Source of the DNA: an uncultured Litoreibacter sp.
GTDB taxonomy: Bacteria > Pseudomonadota > Alphaproteobacteria > Rhodobacterales > Rhodobacteraceae
DNA: 64,000 nt
Direction: 5' to 3'
Assembly: GCA_947494645.1 (NCBI GenBank)
Contig: CANLVO010000001.1
Span: 2,170,001 to 2,234,000, forward strand
In this document: positions 7,681 through 15,614 of the stretch, piece by piece
Layout: each line of letters begins with the position of its first letter
How positions within the stretch are numbered: the stretch's first letter is position 1
The notes under the pieces: model-generated
What the model was told of the DNA's origin: nothing
Database searches by the model: none
What the model saw: the letters and a program-made list of their open reading frames with translations, nothing else
Made by a program: the position numbers and the translations under genes

Positions 7681-9104
7681 AGGGCCTCCGCTTGCTGGGT
7701 ATGTGTCGTGTTGGGTGTCCGTATTTTAGCTTTGCGCACCATGGGCCAGAGTATGACAACAGCAAGCAAGAGGCTTGCTGCTTCGACCATGAATACAAAA
7801 TTATAGGGTGTTTGGACCGTATTTCCAGTTGGACCTTGCAACCCAACGATAAGGTCCCGCACGATGCCGGCCAAAGCGACGCCAATGCCAGCAGCCGTCG
7901 CCTGCGCCGCACCCCACGCGCCGAGCGCCAGCCCGATTTGGTTTTTGGGCGCAGAACGCATTGTGGCCGTCAACGTCGCATGTCCAAAAAGTCCCGCACC
8001 AAGACCAACAAGGAACGTGCCCAAAAGGAAGCTGGCAACACCACCGCCCAAAGACGCAAAGATAATTGCGCAGAAGCCGGGAATACCAATGGCCGTGCCT
8101 GTGAGCGCAAGATTGGCAGGGACGCCACGTCCGCTGAGAAGCCGCGACGCTATGCCGAACCCGATGAGGGTCCCTGTTGCGAAGAGCGCGGTCAGCTTGG
8201 TGGTCGAAGCAACGGACAGGCCCAACGCTTGACCGCCATAAGGCTCAAGCAAAACATCGGCCATGCCGAAGCCAAATGTCCCAAGACAAATGACCACCAA
8301 AAGGCGCATGATCCCTTCCGACTGGGCCAGCTGAGTAAAAGCCACACGGAATGCGGGTGGACGTGCGGTTTTCATAGCCAAAGCGCGATCGCGATTGCGC
8401 GCTTCTTGCTTCCACATAGCGACCATGTTCAGCGCCACGGTAACCACGGCGCTTCCTTGAATGACTTGGATCAGCCGCCCTGGCGTGTAGTTCTCTAGCA
8501 AAGCCCCGTAGATCAACGCGCTTGCCACCATGCCCAGCAGCAACATCACATACATAAGGCCCACAACCTTGGGTTGGTCATCCTCTTTTACGAGGTCAGT
8601 CGCCAAGGCAAGGCCGACAGTCTGCACAATATGCACACCTGCTCCAACAAGTAGGAACGACAGCGCGGCGGCGCTCAGGCCGATCCAACGCGGCGCGTCA
8701 ACGGCCTCGCCATAACCTGAAAGCACCAAAAGCGCGAATGGCATAATGGCAAAACCACCAAACTGACAAAGCGTTCCCTTCCAGATGTAAGGGATACGCC
8801 GCAGGCCAAGTGCAGAAACATGAATATCAGATTTGTAGCCGATCAGCGTTCGAAACGGAGCGAATACGAGGGGCAGCGCCAACATCACAGCTACGAGCGA
8901 CGCTGGGACGTCTAGCTCGACGATCATGACCCGATTGAGCGTTCCCACCAGCATGACTAACGCCATGCCAACGGTCACCTGAAACAGGGCAAGTCGCAGC
9001 AGGCGCGACAAAGGAACCTCCGCAGTGGCAACATCACTAAACGGCAAGTACTTCGTCCCGAGAGACGCCAGTTTCCGCGTTGCAAATGTGCGATAGTCAA
9101 ACAT
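7677..9104 (-). CDS. pucC: PucC-type major facilitator, LH2 assembly protein
   Basis: A 475-residue membrane protein of the PucC/BCH transporter family within the major facilitator superfamily, with about twelve helices. Typical PucC segments are present: RLALFQVTVGMALVMLVGTL near residue 40, GYKSDIHVSALGLRRIPYIW, and the central LATDLVKEDDQPKVVGLMY. PucC is needed for assembly of the light-harvesting 2 complex in Rhodobacter. I start at ATG 9104; a TTG five codons upstream is possible and neither has a strong ribosome site. It is downstream of pucBA, separated by an mRNA hairpin, and overlaps the next gene by 4 bp. Confidence 0.9.
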   Translation of the reverse strand: MFDYRTFATRKLASLGTKYLPFSDVATAEVPLSRLLRLALFQVTVGMALVMLVGTLNRVMIVELDVPASLVAVMLALPLVFAPFRTLIGYKSDIHVSALGLRRIPYIWKGTLCQFGGFAIMPFALLVLSGYGEAVDAPRWIGLSAAALSFLLVGAGVHIVQTVGLALATDLVKEDDQPKVVGLMYVMLLLGMVASALIYGALLENYTPGRLIQVIQGSAVVTVALNMVAMWKQEARNRDRALAMKTARPPAFRVAFTQLAQSEGIMRLLVVICLGTFGFGMADVLLEPYGGQALGLSVASTTKLTALFATGTLIGFGIASRLLSGRGVPANLALTGTAIGIPGFCAIIFASLGGGVASFLLGTFLVGLGAGLFGHATLTATMRSAPKNQIGLALGAWGAAQATAAGIGVALAGIVRDLIVGLQGPTGNTVQTPYNFVFMVEAASLLLAVVILWPMVRKAKIRTPNTTHTQQAEAL

Positions 9105-9123
9105 CAAGCCAACAACCAATGAC

Positions 9124-9138
9124 CGCCGAATTGCGGCG
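9124..9138 (-). terminator. Short hairpin upstream of pucC
   Basis: Arms CGCCG and CGGCG flank a 5-nt loop, just before the pucC start. It may add to the stronger hairpin at 9165-9199 in limiting read-through into pucC. Confidence 0.35.
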
Positions 9139-9164
9139 TAATCTGGTCTCCTGAGGATGATTTG

Positions 9165-9199
9165 GATTGGGCCCAGTGGTCAAAGACGCAGGCCCAATC
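9165..9199 (-). terminator. pucA-pucC intercistronic hairpin
   Basis: Perfect 9-bp arms GATTGGGCC and GGCCCAATC with a 17-nt loop lie 17 bp after the pucA stop. In Rhodobacter a stem-loop here lets abundant pucBA mRNA accumulate while little transcript reads into pucC; the position and stability match that role. No clear U-tract follows. Confidence 0.65.
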
Positions 9200-9216
9200 A
9201 CAAATGTGAAGATACC

Positions 9217-9555
9217 CTAGTGGGTGATCAAAGGCGGGCTTCCAGCCCCGCCTGTTGGCTGCAGCAACGCCTGAACGCTTGAGCCGTCAGGAAGAACGAC
9301 GGTCACTTCCAGACCTTCTGCGCTGGGTACCGCGTAGGACACTTGCGCCGCCTTCAGCACGGATTCATCAACAACTGCAGCCGCAGCCACCTTGTCGCCT
9401 GTGCCCATCGGCACCCCTTGCAGAAAATCAGACACCCAAGAGGTGTTTTTGACAACTTGCAGGTGAACCGCAAAAGAGCCAACAGCCACCGCACCCAGGA
9501 AGATCGGCACGCCGACCGTTGGGGACACAACGAGCCACATTTTCGCATTATTCAT
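9217..9555 (-). CDS. pucA: Light-harvesting 2 alpha chain with long C-terminal extension
   Basis: The first 50 or so residues are a standard LH2 alpha polypeptide. They read NNAKMWLVVSPTVGVPIFLG, one membrane helix, and the bacteriochlorophyll-ligand His at residue 31 (FAVHLQ), followed by NTSW. The family is normally 50-60 residues; this one is 112. The extra 60 residues are Ala/Val rich, would lie on the periplasmic side, and end in PTGGAGSPP. The start is preceded by GGGGAG. It is 12 bp downstream of pucB. Confidence 0.9.
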   Translation of the reverse strand: MNNAKMWLVVSPTVGVPIFLGAVAVGSFAVHLQVVKNTSWVSDFLQGVPMGTGDKVAAAAVVDESVLKAAQVSYAVPSAEGLEVTVVLPDGSSVQALLQPTGGAGSPPLITH

Positions 9556-9567
9556 GGTGTATCTCCC

Positions 9568-9720
9568 CTATCCGAGCCAAGGAGTCGCGATCGCGACCAA
9601 AATATGTGCGAGCAACGCGATCACGCCAAAAACGCGTGTCCCATCAATGAGATAGCTGTGCACTTCTTCAGCTTCTTCTAGTGTCAGGCCGGTCGGCCAG
9701 ACTTTTCCAGCATCCGCCAT
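9568..9720 (-). CDS. pucB: Light-harvesting 2 beta chain
   Basis: A 50-residue protein. The start is ATG 9720 after AGGAGG. It reads [19 protein letters not shown], then [20 protein letters not shown] to the end. His21 and His39 match the conserved beta-chain histidines, the second being the B850 bacteriochlorophyll ligand. The C-terminal ATPWLG is the family signature. It forms the LH2 alpha/beta heterodimer with the next gene. Confidence 0.93.
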   Translation of the reverse strand: MADAGKVWPTGLTLEEAEEVHSYLIDGTRVFGVIALLAHILVAIATPWLG

Positions 9721-9818
9721 GTGAGTCCTCCTTTTCCAAGTTGAGGAAACAACATACTGAAATCACGTGACAAATATCGGATGCACTTGTTCAGCCTTGC
9801 CTCCTATGCGCGACATGT

Positions 9819-9836
9819 TGTCACGCATTTTTTACA
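9819..9836. promoter_or_regulatory. PpsR/CrtJ-type site (proximal to pucB)
   Basis: TGTCACGCATTTTTTACA, an exact TGT-N12-ACA palindrome about 100 bp upstream of pucB. PpsR/CrtJ represses pigment and antenna genes under oxygen by binding such sites, usually in pairs. Confidence 0.75.
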
Positions 9837-9843
9837 TCGTCAA

Positions 9844-9861
9844 TGTAAGACTTAATTTACA
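9844..9861. promoter_or_regulatory. PpsR/CrtJ-type site (distal to pucB)
   Basis: TGTAAGACTTAATTTACA, a second exact TGT-N12-ACA site, 7 bp from the first. This spacing is the one known for cooperative PpsR/CrtJ binding at puc and bch promoters. The remainder of 9721-10073 holds no gene; it is AT-rich and is the pucB promoter region and the upstream region of the TetR gene. Confidence 0.75.
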
Positions 9862-10073
9862 CTTTCGCTTCTATCACCGCGAAATATCGTACTAAGTGCC
9901 AAAGATTCCGCTCCGGTTTTTAGCGCGAGATGCGCCTTTCCGTGATGCTGCGGCACCCTAACTGGCGCAATGCTTGCAACCCCTAATACGCTTCGCATAC
10001 TCAGCTAAGCGACCGGGCGGCACGCTCGGAAGCTAGTATCGACAACGGCAAAGCACTTTTTGGGATCGAAGGC

Positions 10074-10649
10074 ATGGCCAAGCAAAAGACAGGTGACAAG
10101 TTAGGAGATATCCGAACGGCAGCGATTGCAGAGGTCGTGGGCTCTGGTTCGACGGCCGTATCCGTTAATGCAATCGCAGACCGTGCTGGTCTCGCTGTCG
10201 GCACCCTATACAGGTACTATGAGAACAAAGATCAGCTTCTTCGCTCGGCCTATTTGGTCATCAAGCGTGAGATTCACGGCGCGATGATGGAAGATGCGGC
10301 GAAGGCGACGGGGTCAAAAGAGAAAATCAAAGCGATGTGGTTTGCGACCTTGAACTACGCGCAGTCACACCCAGAAGCGTTCCTATTTGCTGAGTTGATC
10401 GTCAACGATGCCGTTCTTACAGCCAAAGACCGAGAAGAGATTGCCCCTCTGATCAAAGACATTCGCAAGGTCATCGAGACAGCAATTGAAGATGGTACCG
10501 TTCTGGATTCGCCACCAGCAGCTATCATGACAGTCCTCTCGGCTCCGGCAATCAAACTTGGGCAAACAGCTGCACTCAGTAAAGAAGTGCCAGATCATGC
10601 CTATGCTGAGGACGTTTTCAAATTGTGCTGGCGTGCAGTTGCCGCATGA
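10074..10649 (+). CDS. TetR-family transcriptional regulator
   Basis: A 191-residue regulator. The N-terminal helix-turn-helix runs from about residues 10-55 (VNAIADRAGLAVGTLYRYYENKDQLL). The rest is an all-helical ligand-binding domain of unknown specificity. The start is ATG 10074, with a basic MAKQKTGDK leader. It is transcribed away from pucB and toward the secreted SnoaL-like gene 45 bp downstream, which may be its target. The ligand is not predictable. Confidence 0.82.
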   Translation: MAKQKTGDKLGDIRTAAIAEVVGSGSTAVSVNAIADRAGLAVGTLYRYYENKDQLLRSAYLVIKREIHGAMMEDAAKATGSKEKIKAMWFATLNYAQSHPEAFLFAELIVNDAVLTAKDREEIAPLIKDIRKVIETAIEDGTVLDSPPAAIMTVLSAPAIKLGQTAALSKEVPDHAYAEDVFKLCWRAVAA

Positions 10650-10694
10650 TTTAGAAAATGAGCAACTATTCACTTTAGAACAACGAGGTCTCCT

Positions 10695-11618
10695 ATGCGC
10701 GCTCTGCTTTGTGCTTTCTCCACAGCCATGCTTATTGTTACCGCAACGCAAGGAGCCGCCCAAATGACGGAAGACGACATTCGCGACGGATATAAGGAGC
10801 ACGCAGCACTCGCCCAATTCTATCGCTGGTATCAATTTTACGAGCGTCCGGAAGGCGGCATCAGCAATGCCCTTGATATCTTGACTGAAGACGTCACCGT
10901 AACCTCTGGCTTGGGCACAGCCAACGGCCATGACGAGTATGAGGCGCGAGTCTTGCAACTGCCAGAAACTTGGTTGAATGCACACCATGTGCAAACGGCC
11001 GAGATCTCGCATGGCGACGACGGCGCTATGACTTTGAGCGCCAAAGTAACCTATCAGAACAAAGGGCTTCTGCCCGATGGCGCTGTGCGTGAAGCGGATT
11101 TGACTTACACTGTCGCGCTTATTCCTGGGGAGGACGTCCTGCCTAAGCTGTCAAACGTTCAGATCGAGCAAAACAGCGAATCCACCGCGGAAGCATTCGA
11201 AGACGCCTATGCGGAGAACCGGATGCTTAGCTTGGTTCATTACTGGTTGGCATTGATCGAAGACCCGACCCGCAATCCAGAACCAGTTCGCGAAGTACTT
11301 GCGGACGATTTCTCGCTTAACTTTTCCAGCGGCGCGATTACGGATTTCGACGGCTTCAAGGCATGGCTGGCCGGGCCCGGGTCACAGGTGGCCGCCAGCA
11401 CCCATGTGATCGGCGACTTCTCTGTCGCGGCGGTCGACAAAGGCACCTATGAAGTCTCGATGACGTTCGACTGGGCAGGTATCACTCCGGACGGCACTGA
11501 GCTTGTCGCCAAAACCAAACATGACTGGACCGTCGAGAACGATGTGACAGAGCGCTTTGCCCGCATTAAGTCCGTCGATGTAGAGGTCTTGGAGCCATTC
11601 CGCCCGGCCGGGAACTAA
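10695..11618 (+). CDS. Secreted protein with two SnoaL/NTF2-like domains
   Basis: A 307-residue exported protein with a signal peptide (MRALLCAFSTAMLIVTATQGAAQ). Two copies of a cone-shaped NTF2-like fold follow: about residues 35-155 (HAALAQFYRWYQFYERPEGG to the LIPGEDV region) and about 170-300 (RMLSLVHYWLALIEDPTR onward). Both halves place a charged pair and aromatic residues similarly (ILTEDVTVTSG; VLADDFSLNFSSG). This fold binds small hydrophobic ligands or acts as an isomerase, but no catalytic set is certain here. It lies 45 bp after the TetR gene on the same strand. Confidence 0.6.
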   Translation: MRALLCAFSTAMLIVTATQGAAQMTEDDIRDGYKEHAALAQFYRWYQFYERPEGGISNALDILTEDVTVTSGLGTANGHDEYEARVLQLPETWLNAHHVQTAEISHGDDGAMTLSAKVTYQNKGLLPDGAVREADLTYTVALIPGEDVLPKLSNVQIEQNSESTAEAFEDAYAENRMLSLVHYWLALIEDPTRNPEPVREVLADDFSLNFSSGAITDFDGFKAWLAGPGSQVAASTHVIGDFSVAAVDKGTYEVSMTFDWAGITPDGTELVAKTKHDWTVENDVTERFARIKSVDVEVLEPFRPAGN

Positions 11619-11649
11619 CTAGGCAATAGTCTTCGAGCTTCGGTGCGGC

Positions 11650-12213
11650 CTATAGCCTTAGGGTCAAAATTCGAACAGCGCTATCGAAGAGCTCCGGCTT
11701 TTCTTCGACCCTTGCAGCCAACTGCGCGCCTTCTAACAACGGCAACGCGGCGGATGCCTCGACTGCAGGGGCACCGACGGCCTTGATGCTTCCGTCTTGC
11801 TGACCAGCAATGAAGGCGCGTTCGATCCACCCAATGATCATTATTCGGAACCGACTGATCTGCGTGACGACTTCTCTAGGAAGGCTTTCCCGACTGGTCG
11901 AGAATGATACACAAAGGCACAGGCTTTTTCCGCCATTCATGGCCATTCGATAACGATCAATAAGCGCCGTTAGACGCGCCGCACCTTGTTCGTATTTGGT
12001 GTCGATTTCCGCGCAGGCCATTTCTAAGTCGTTGTAGTAACGCTCCATCAACGCAACAGAAAGGGCGGCCTTTGTAGGGAAATGATGGTGGATGCTTGCC
12101 TTTCGGATACCTACATCAGCAGACAAATCTGCGTAGCTAAAACCATCAAAACCACGTGTCCGCGCAGCATGTTCTGCGGAATCCAAGAGGGCGGTCTTGG
12201 TATCATTCGACAT
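11650..12213 (-). CDS. TetR-family regulator closing the cupin/SDR/oxidase operon
   Basis: A 187-residue regulator with a TetR helix-turn-helix (YADLSADVGIRKASIHHHFPTKAALS, about residues 26-52). The effector domain contains two adjacent Cys (SLCLCVSFS), which might sense redox state or an electrophile. It overlaps the flavin oxidase gene by 11 bp and is last in an operon of four. A perfect inverted repeat at 14737-14756, ahead of the first gene, is the best candidate operator, which would make the operon self-regulated. Confidence 0.8.
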   Translation of the reverse strand: MSNDTKTALLDSAEHAARTRGFDGFSYADLSADVGIRKASIHHHFPTKAALSVALMERYYNDLEMACAEIDTKYEQGAARLTALIDRYRMAMNGGKSLCLCVSFSTSRESLPREVVTQISRFRIMIIGWIERAFIAGQQDGSIKAVGAPAVEASAALPLLEGAQLAARVEEKPELFDSAVRILTLRL

Positions 12214-13276
12214 ATGCTTGATCCGAATTGTTGCGCTCCAATATGCCTAATACGTTTTCCGCCGCTTCCAAAGCCCCTTCAATATAGCCGCCGAATTGTG
12301 GGGCGACCTCGGTGCCGCCAAATTGCAACTTTCCGTCCCATAACCCCGCCAACGCTTGCGGAAGTCCGTATGTCGGATGCGCATAGAGCGGAGCATGATC
12401 TGCAGCAGTTGCGGTGAAGGGGTCGAAGGCCCAGTCTTTCACAATCAGCTTTAGCGGGTTCGCGGCCCGAGCGCCAAATATGCGCTCGAGCTGGTTGAGT
12501 AGATGCTGATGCAGCTCCCCTTCATCCTCTCGCGCTTCAGGCGGAACGCCAATGAACCCAAACAAAGCGAAAGGACCGCCTTCCGCAGGGGATGCGTCGT
12601 GGATCTCGACGATCGGTCCAAGACGGCTCATTGCATCACCCGAGAGACCTGCGTCTCGCCAGAACGGTTCATCGTAGACCGCAATTGCTTTTGCTTGTCC
12701 TGCCATCCATGTTGAGACGGCCAGCATTGATGTCTTCGTCACATCAGGCAATGCGGGCAAAAAATTGATCTCCGCGGCGATCCGTGGCGGCAAACACAAG
12801 ACCGCTTGATCCGCCACGACGGTGCCGCCATTGGCAAACGAAGCGGTGATGCCCTCTTTCCCATGCTCCAGTGTAGCAACCGATGAGTTCAGGTATTTTC
12901 TGCTTTCCGGCAACTTATCGGCCAAGCCCTGCGTCAAAGCGGCGAGACCGCCTTTGAGGCGCCACGATCCCTGCATGGAAGAAAAAACGCGACCCCTTTG
13001 AATTCGACCTTGCTCATCTTCAAACATAAGTTCGCCTTGCGCAAACTGATCAAAACTTTTCAGACCGAGACGATCAATCAAGGTCGCGATGCGTGGCTGT
13101 CCAGGCCAAAACCAAGCAGGCCCCATGTCGAAGTAGCCCCCTGCGTAGTGTTCGGTCTTGATCCGCCCACCAAAGCGGTCACGAGCCTCAACCAGCAGGT
13201 AATCTTGCCTTCTCGCTTCCATCATCTCCGCCAGCGCGAGGCCAGAAAGCCCTCCTCCTACAATGAGTGTCCTCAT
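12203..13276 (-). CDS. Flavin amine-oxidase-family oxidoreductase
   Basis: A 357-residue FAD protein. The Rossmann motif is GGGLSGLALAEMMEA at residues 7-21, followed by the Glu and GG-R-I of the amine-oxidase family (LLVEARDRFGGRI). The C-terminal FAD motif is GGTEVAPQFGGYIEGALEAAENV. It is somewhat shorter than classic monoamine oxidases (about 450), lacking much of the substrate cap. It starts 3 bp after the SDR gene. The set cupin/SDR/amine-oxidase resembles genes found in singlet-oxygen (RpoE-ChrR) regulons of Rhodobacter, which is suggestive only. The substrate is unknown. Confidence 0.75.
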   Translation of the reverse strand: MRTLIVGGGLSGLALAEMMEARRQDYLLVEARDRFGGRIKTEHYAGGYFDMGPAWFWPGQPRIATLIDRLGLKSFDQFAQGELMFEDEQGRIQRGRVFSSMQGSWRLKGGLAALTQGLADKLPESRKYLNSSVATLEHGKEGITASFANGGTVVADQAVLCLPPRIAAEINFLPALPDVTKTSMLAVSTWMAGQAKAIAVYDEPFWRDAGLSGDAMSRLGPIVEIHDASPAEGGPFALFGFIGVPPEAREDEGELHQHLLNQLERIFGARAANPLKLIVKDWAFDPFTATAADHAPLYAHPTYGLPQALAGLWDGKLQFGGTEVAPQFGGYIEGALEAAENVLGILERNNSDQAYVE

Positions 13277-13279
13277 GGT

Positions 13280-13963
13280 CTAGAATCCTTCGGTCGAAGG
13301 GCGAAGATCAAGCTCTTGGGTCCAAGTCGAGCGAGATTGATGTGCTAGTTGCCAATACACCTCGGCAATATCGTCTGGTTTTAGCATCTTTGCCGGATCG
13401 AGGCTGTGTATTTCGCGGGACCGAGCTGTATCGATGATACCGTCCAAGATCACATGACAGACATGAATGCCGGCAGGTTGGTATTCACGCGCTAGCGATT
13501 GGGTCAGTCCCCGAAGCGCAAACTTTGCACTCGCAAAAGCCGAGAAATTGGCACCGCCGCGCAGGGAGGCCGTGGCCCCTGAGACAACAAATGCTCCAAC
13601 GCCATGTTCACTCATGGGTGGCAGCGTTGATTGGGCAAGCACGATCGCTGATTGAACCATCGAACGCCACGTGCGCTCGTAATCCTCGATCTTGGTCTTT
13701 TCCAATGGCGCGATGACAAGCTCTGCCGTGTTGTGAACGACAATCGAAGGCGCTCCATACTTGGCCATCAAGGAGGTGATTGATGTAGATGCCGCCTTGG
13801 TGTCTGCGAAATCAACCTCGTGAAACTCTCCAATCGTGGCCTCAGGGCGCGTCCGCCCCAAACCCACAGGTATGAAACCACCCTTCTCAAAGCGACCGAG
13901 AAGGGACTGGCCGAGGCCAGCACCCGCTCCAGCGACGAGCGCCCATTTCTCTCGGTTAAGCAT
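13280..13963 (-). CDS. Atypical short-chain dehydrogenase (catalytic Tyr replaced by Phe)
   Basis: A 227-residue SDR. The start at ATG 13963 overlaps the cupin stop by one base (TGATG), which is clear translational coupling. The N-terminal nucleotide site AGAGAGLGQS is normal. Ser128 (VVSGAT) is kept, but the YxxxK active site reads FASAK (residues 143-147), so Tyr is replaced by Phe. The usual NNAG is also changed (VHNTAE). Such Phe-type SDRs are a recurring subgroup and may bind NAD(P) without normal dehydrogenase chemistry. The role in this operon is unknown. Confidence 0.75.
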   Translation of the reverse strand: MLNREKWALVAGAGAGLGQSLLGRFEKGGFIPVGLGRTRPEATIGEFHEVDFADTKAASTSITSLMAKYGAPSIVVHNTAELVIAPLEKTKIEDYERTWRSMVQSAIVLAQSTLPPMSEHGVGAFVVSGATASLRGGANFSAFASAKFALRGLTQSLAREYQPAGIHVCHVILDGIIDTARSREIHSLDPAKMLKPDDIAEVYWQLAHQSRSTWTQELDLRPSTEGF

Positions 13964-14631
13964 CAGACAGCGGGCGCTTTTGCATGAGGTAGATGGCCAG
14001 TCTTCACCCACACCTTTGCGCCCGAAGGTCCTGCGACGAAAGACATATGCTGTCCTTCCGGCAAGCGCAGCCAAGCACCTTTACCAAGTGTTTCCCCGCT
14101 TTCGGTCACTGATCCGTTGATCACGAGCATCTCAATGCCTCCATCGTCCGCATTCGTAAGCCTGGCGCCCGCATCGAGCTGGCTGTATGTCACCGTCTCA
14201 CGCGCATCTCGATGCAACTCAGCCGTTGCTACACCATTAACCGGAGGCAAGAGCTCTTCAGCCATGCTCTTGCGAAACTGATTGCGGTCTTCCATGTCGA
14301 ACTGCCAAAGCTTCACGAAGATCGTGCAGCCCGGTTCGGATCCTGGCGTGTGAGACGTGGTTGGCGGGTTGCGAACATATGTGCCTTCAGGGAAGTCACC
14401 GTGCTCATCCTGAAACACGCCATCGAGCACAATGAACTCTTCACCGCCCGTATGGGTGTGAGCGGAAAACTTACTGTCAGGTGCATAGCGCACAATTGTC
14501 GTGGCACGCGCAACCTCGCCGCCGATGCGATCCAGCATACGTCTATCGACACCAGGCATAGGCGAGGCATTCCACTCAAGCTGATCAGAGTGAACAACAA
14601 CGCGCTGCGAGAAGTCTGCATTCAGTTCCAT
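13963..14631 (-). CDS. ChrR-like double cupin protein
   Basis: A 222-residue protein with two cupin repeats. The first has the metal-binding pattern [14 protein letters not shown] (about residues 58-71) followed by [11 protein letters not shown]. The second, about residues 140-205, is less complete. This is the fold of the C-terminal domain of the anti-sigma factor ChrR, but no N-terminal zinc-binding sigma-binding domain is present. It is therefore more likely an enzyme or sensor than an anti-sigma factor. It is the first gene of the operon, with a candidate operator about 105 bp upstream. Confidence 0.78.
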   Translation of the reverse strand: MELNADFSQRVVVHSDQLEWNASPMPGVDRRMLDRIGGEVARATTIVRYAPDSKFSAHTHTGGEEFIVLDGVFQDEHGDFPEGTYVRNPPTTSHTPGSEPGCTIFVKLWQFDMEDRNQFRKSMAEELLPPVNGVATAELHRDARETVTYSQLDAGARLTNADDGGIEMLVINGSVTESGETLGKGAWLRLPEGQHMSFVAGPSGAKVWVKTGHLPHAKAPAV

Positions 14632-14736
14632 TAAGTAGTCCTTTCGACTTGGGTGGTGCCAAAATCATCCCTCAGTGCTGAGTTATGCCGATGCATTCGT
14701 AAGCCAAGCAATCAAATTTAACAGCATCCGAGGACT

Positions 14737-14756
14737 TCTACCTACTACATGGTAGA
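14737..14756. promoter_or_regulatory. Candidate TetR operator
   Basis: TCTACC-N8-GGTAGA, a perfect 6-bp inverted repeat in the 212-bp gap upstream of the cupin operon, close to an AT-rich stretch. It is likely bound by the TetR regulator encoded at the end of that operon. Confidence 0.5.
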
Positions 14757-14843
14757 TAAATAGCAAGGATTGATTTTTGATATGCAGTGAAGTCACAGGA
14801 AGGTGAGACCCTGAACCCTTCTTCCGCTGAGGTTTGAATCGTC

Positions 14844-15614
14844 TTAGCGACCCATCCACCCGCCATCGACCAGCATTACATGACCTTGCATATAATCGCT
14901 CGCACTTGATGCAAGAAATACAACTGGCCCCTTGAAGTCATCTGGGGTCCCCCACCGGCCGGACGGGATGCGTGAAAGGATGGAAGCCGCGCGTTCAGGA
15001 TCATTGCGCAACGCCTCTGTGTTGTCGGTATCGATGTAACCCGGCGCAATCGCGTTTACATTGACGCCCTTGCCCGCCCACTCGTTTGCAAATGCCATGG
15101 TCAATTGACCGATACCACCCTTGGACGCAGCATAGCCCGGCACGGTAATGCCACCCTGAAACGTCAGCAATGAAGCGGTAAAAATGATCTTGCCCGAACC
15201 CCGTGCAATCATTTTGGCCCCGATGTCACGGGTCAGAATGAATTGCGCGTTAAGGTTCACTTCGATGACATGATCCCACATCTCATCGGGGTGATCAGCA
15301 GCAGGGGTACGTTGGATGGTGCCCGCGTTGTTGACGAGGATGTCGATATTGGGATGTTCGGCCAGCACTTGCTCAGAAAACGACTTGAGCGCCTCACGGC
15401 TCGAGAAATCGCAGGAGTAACCACTAAACTTTCGCCCAGCTGCTTCGACGGCACTGCCAACGTCAGAACCTGCTGGATCCAGCGATGCACTGACACCGAT
15501 AATGTCTGCTCCAGCTTCAGCCAGCGCTTCCGCCATACCACGACCGATGCCGCGTTTCGCTCCGGTGACAAGTGCTGTCTTTCCAGCCAGATCAAATTTC
15601 GACAACACGCTCAT
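14844..15614 (-). CDS. SDR-family sugar (acid) dehydrogenase, KduD-like
   Basis: A 256-residue classical SDR: TGAKRGIGRGMAEAL cofactor site, NNAG (LVNNAGTIQR), Ser in TASLLTF, YxxxK as YAASK, and the C-terminal VDGGWMGR typical of KduD/2-deoxy-gluconate 3-dehydrogenase-like enzymes. These oxidise keto or deoxy sugar acids with NAD. It overlaps the upstream alcohol dehydrogenase gene by 4 bp (ATGA) and is the last gene of the eight-gene sugar operon. It may oxidise the 2-keto-3-deoxy acid made by the enolase-superfamily dehydratase, as in L-fucose oxidation routes. The exact substrate is not readable. Confidence 0.82.
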   Translation of the reverse strand: MSVLSKFDLAGKTALVTGAKRGIGRGMAEALAEAGADIIGVSASLDPAGSDVGSAVEAAGRKFSGYSCDFSSREALKSFSEQVLAEHPNIDILVNNAGTIQRTPAADHPDEMWDHVIEVNLNAQFILTRDIGAKMIARGSGKIIFTASLLTFQGGITVPGYAASKGGIGQLTMAFANEWAGKGVNVNAIAPGYIDTDNTEALRNDPERAASILSRIPSGRWGTPDDFKGPVVFLASSASDYMQGHVMLVDGGWMGR

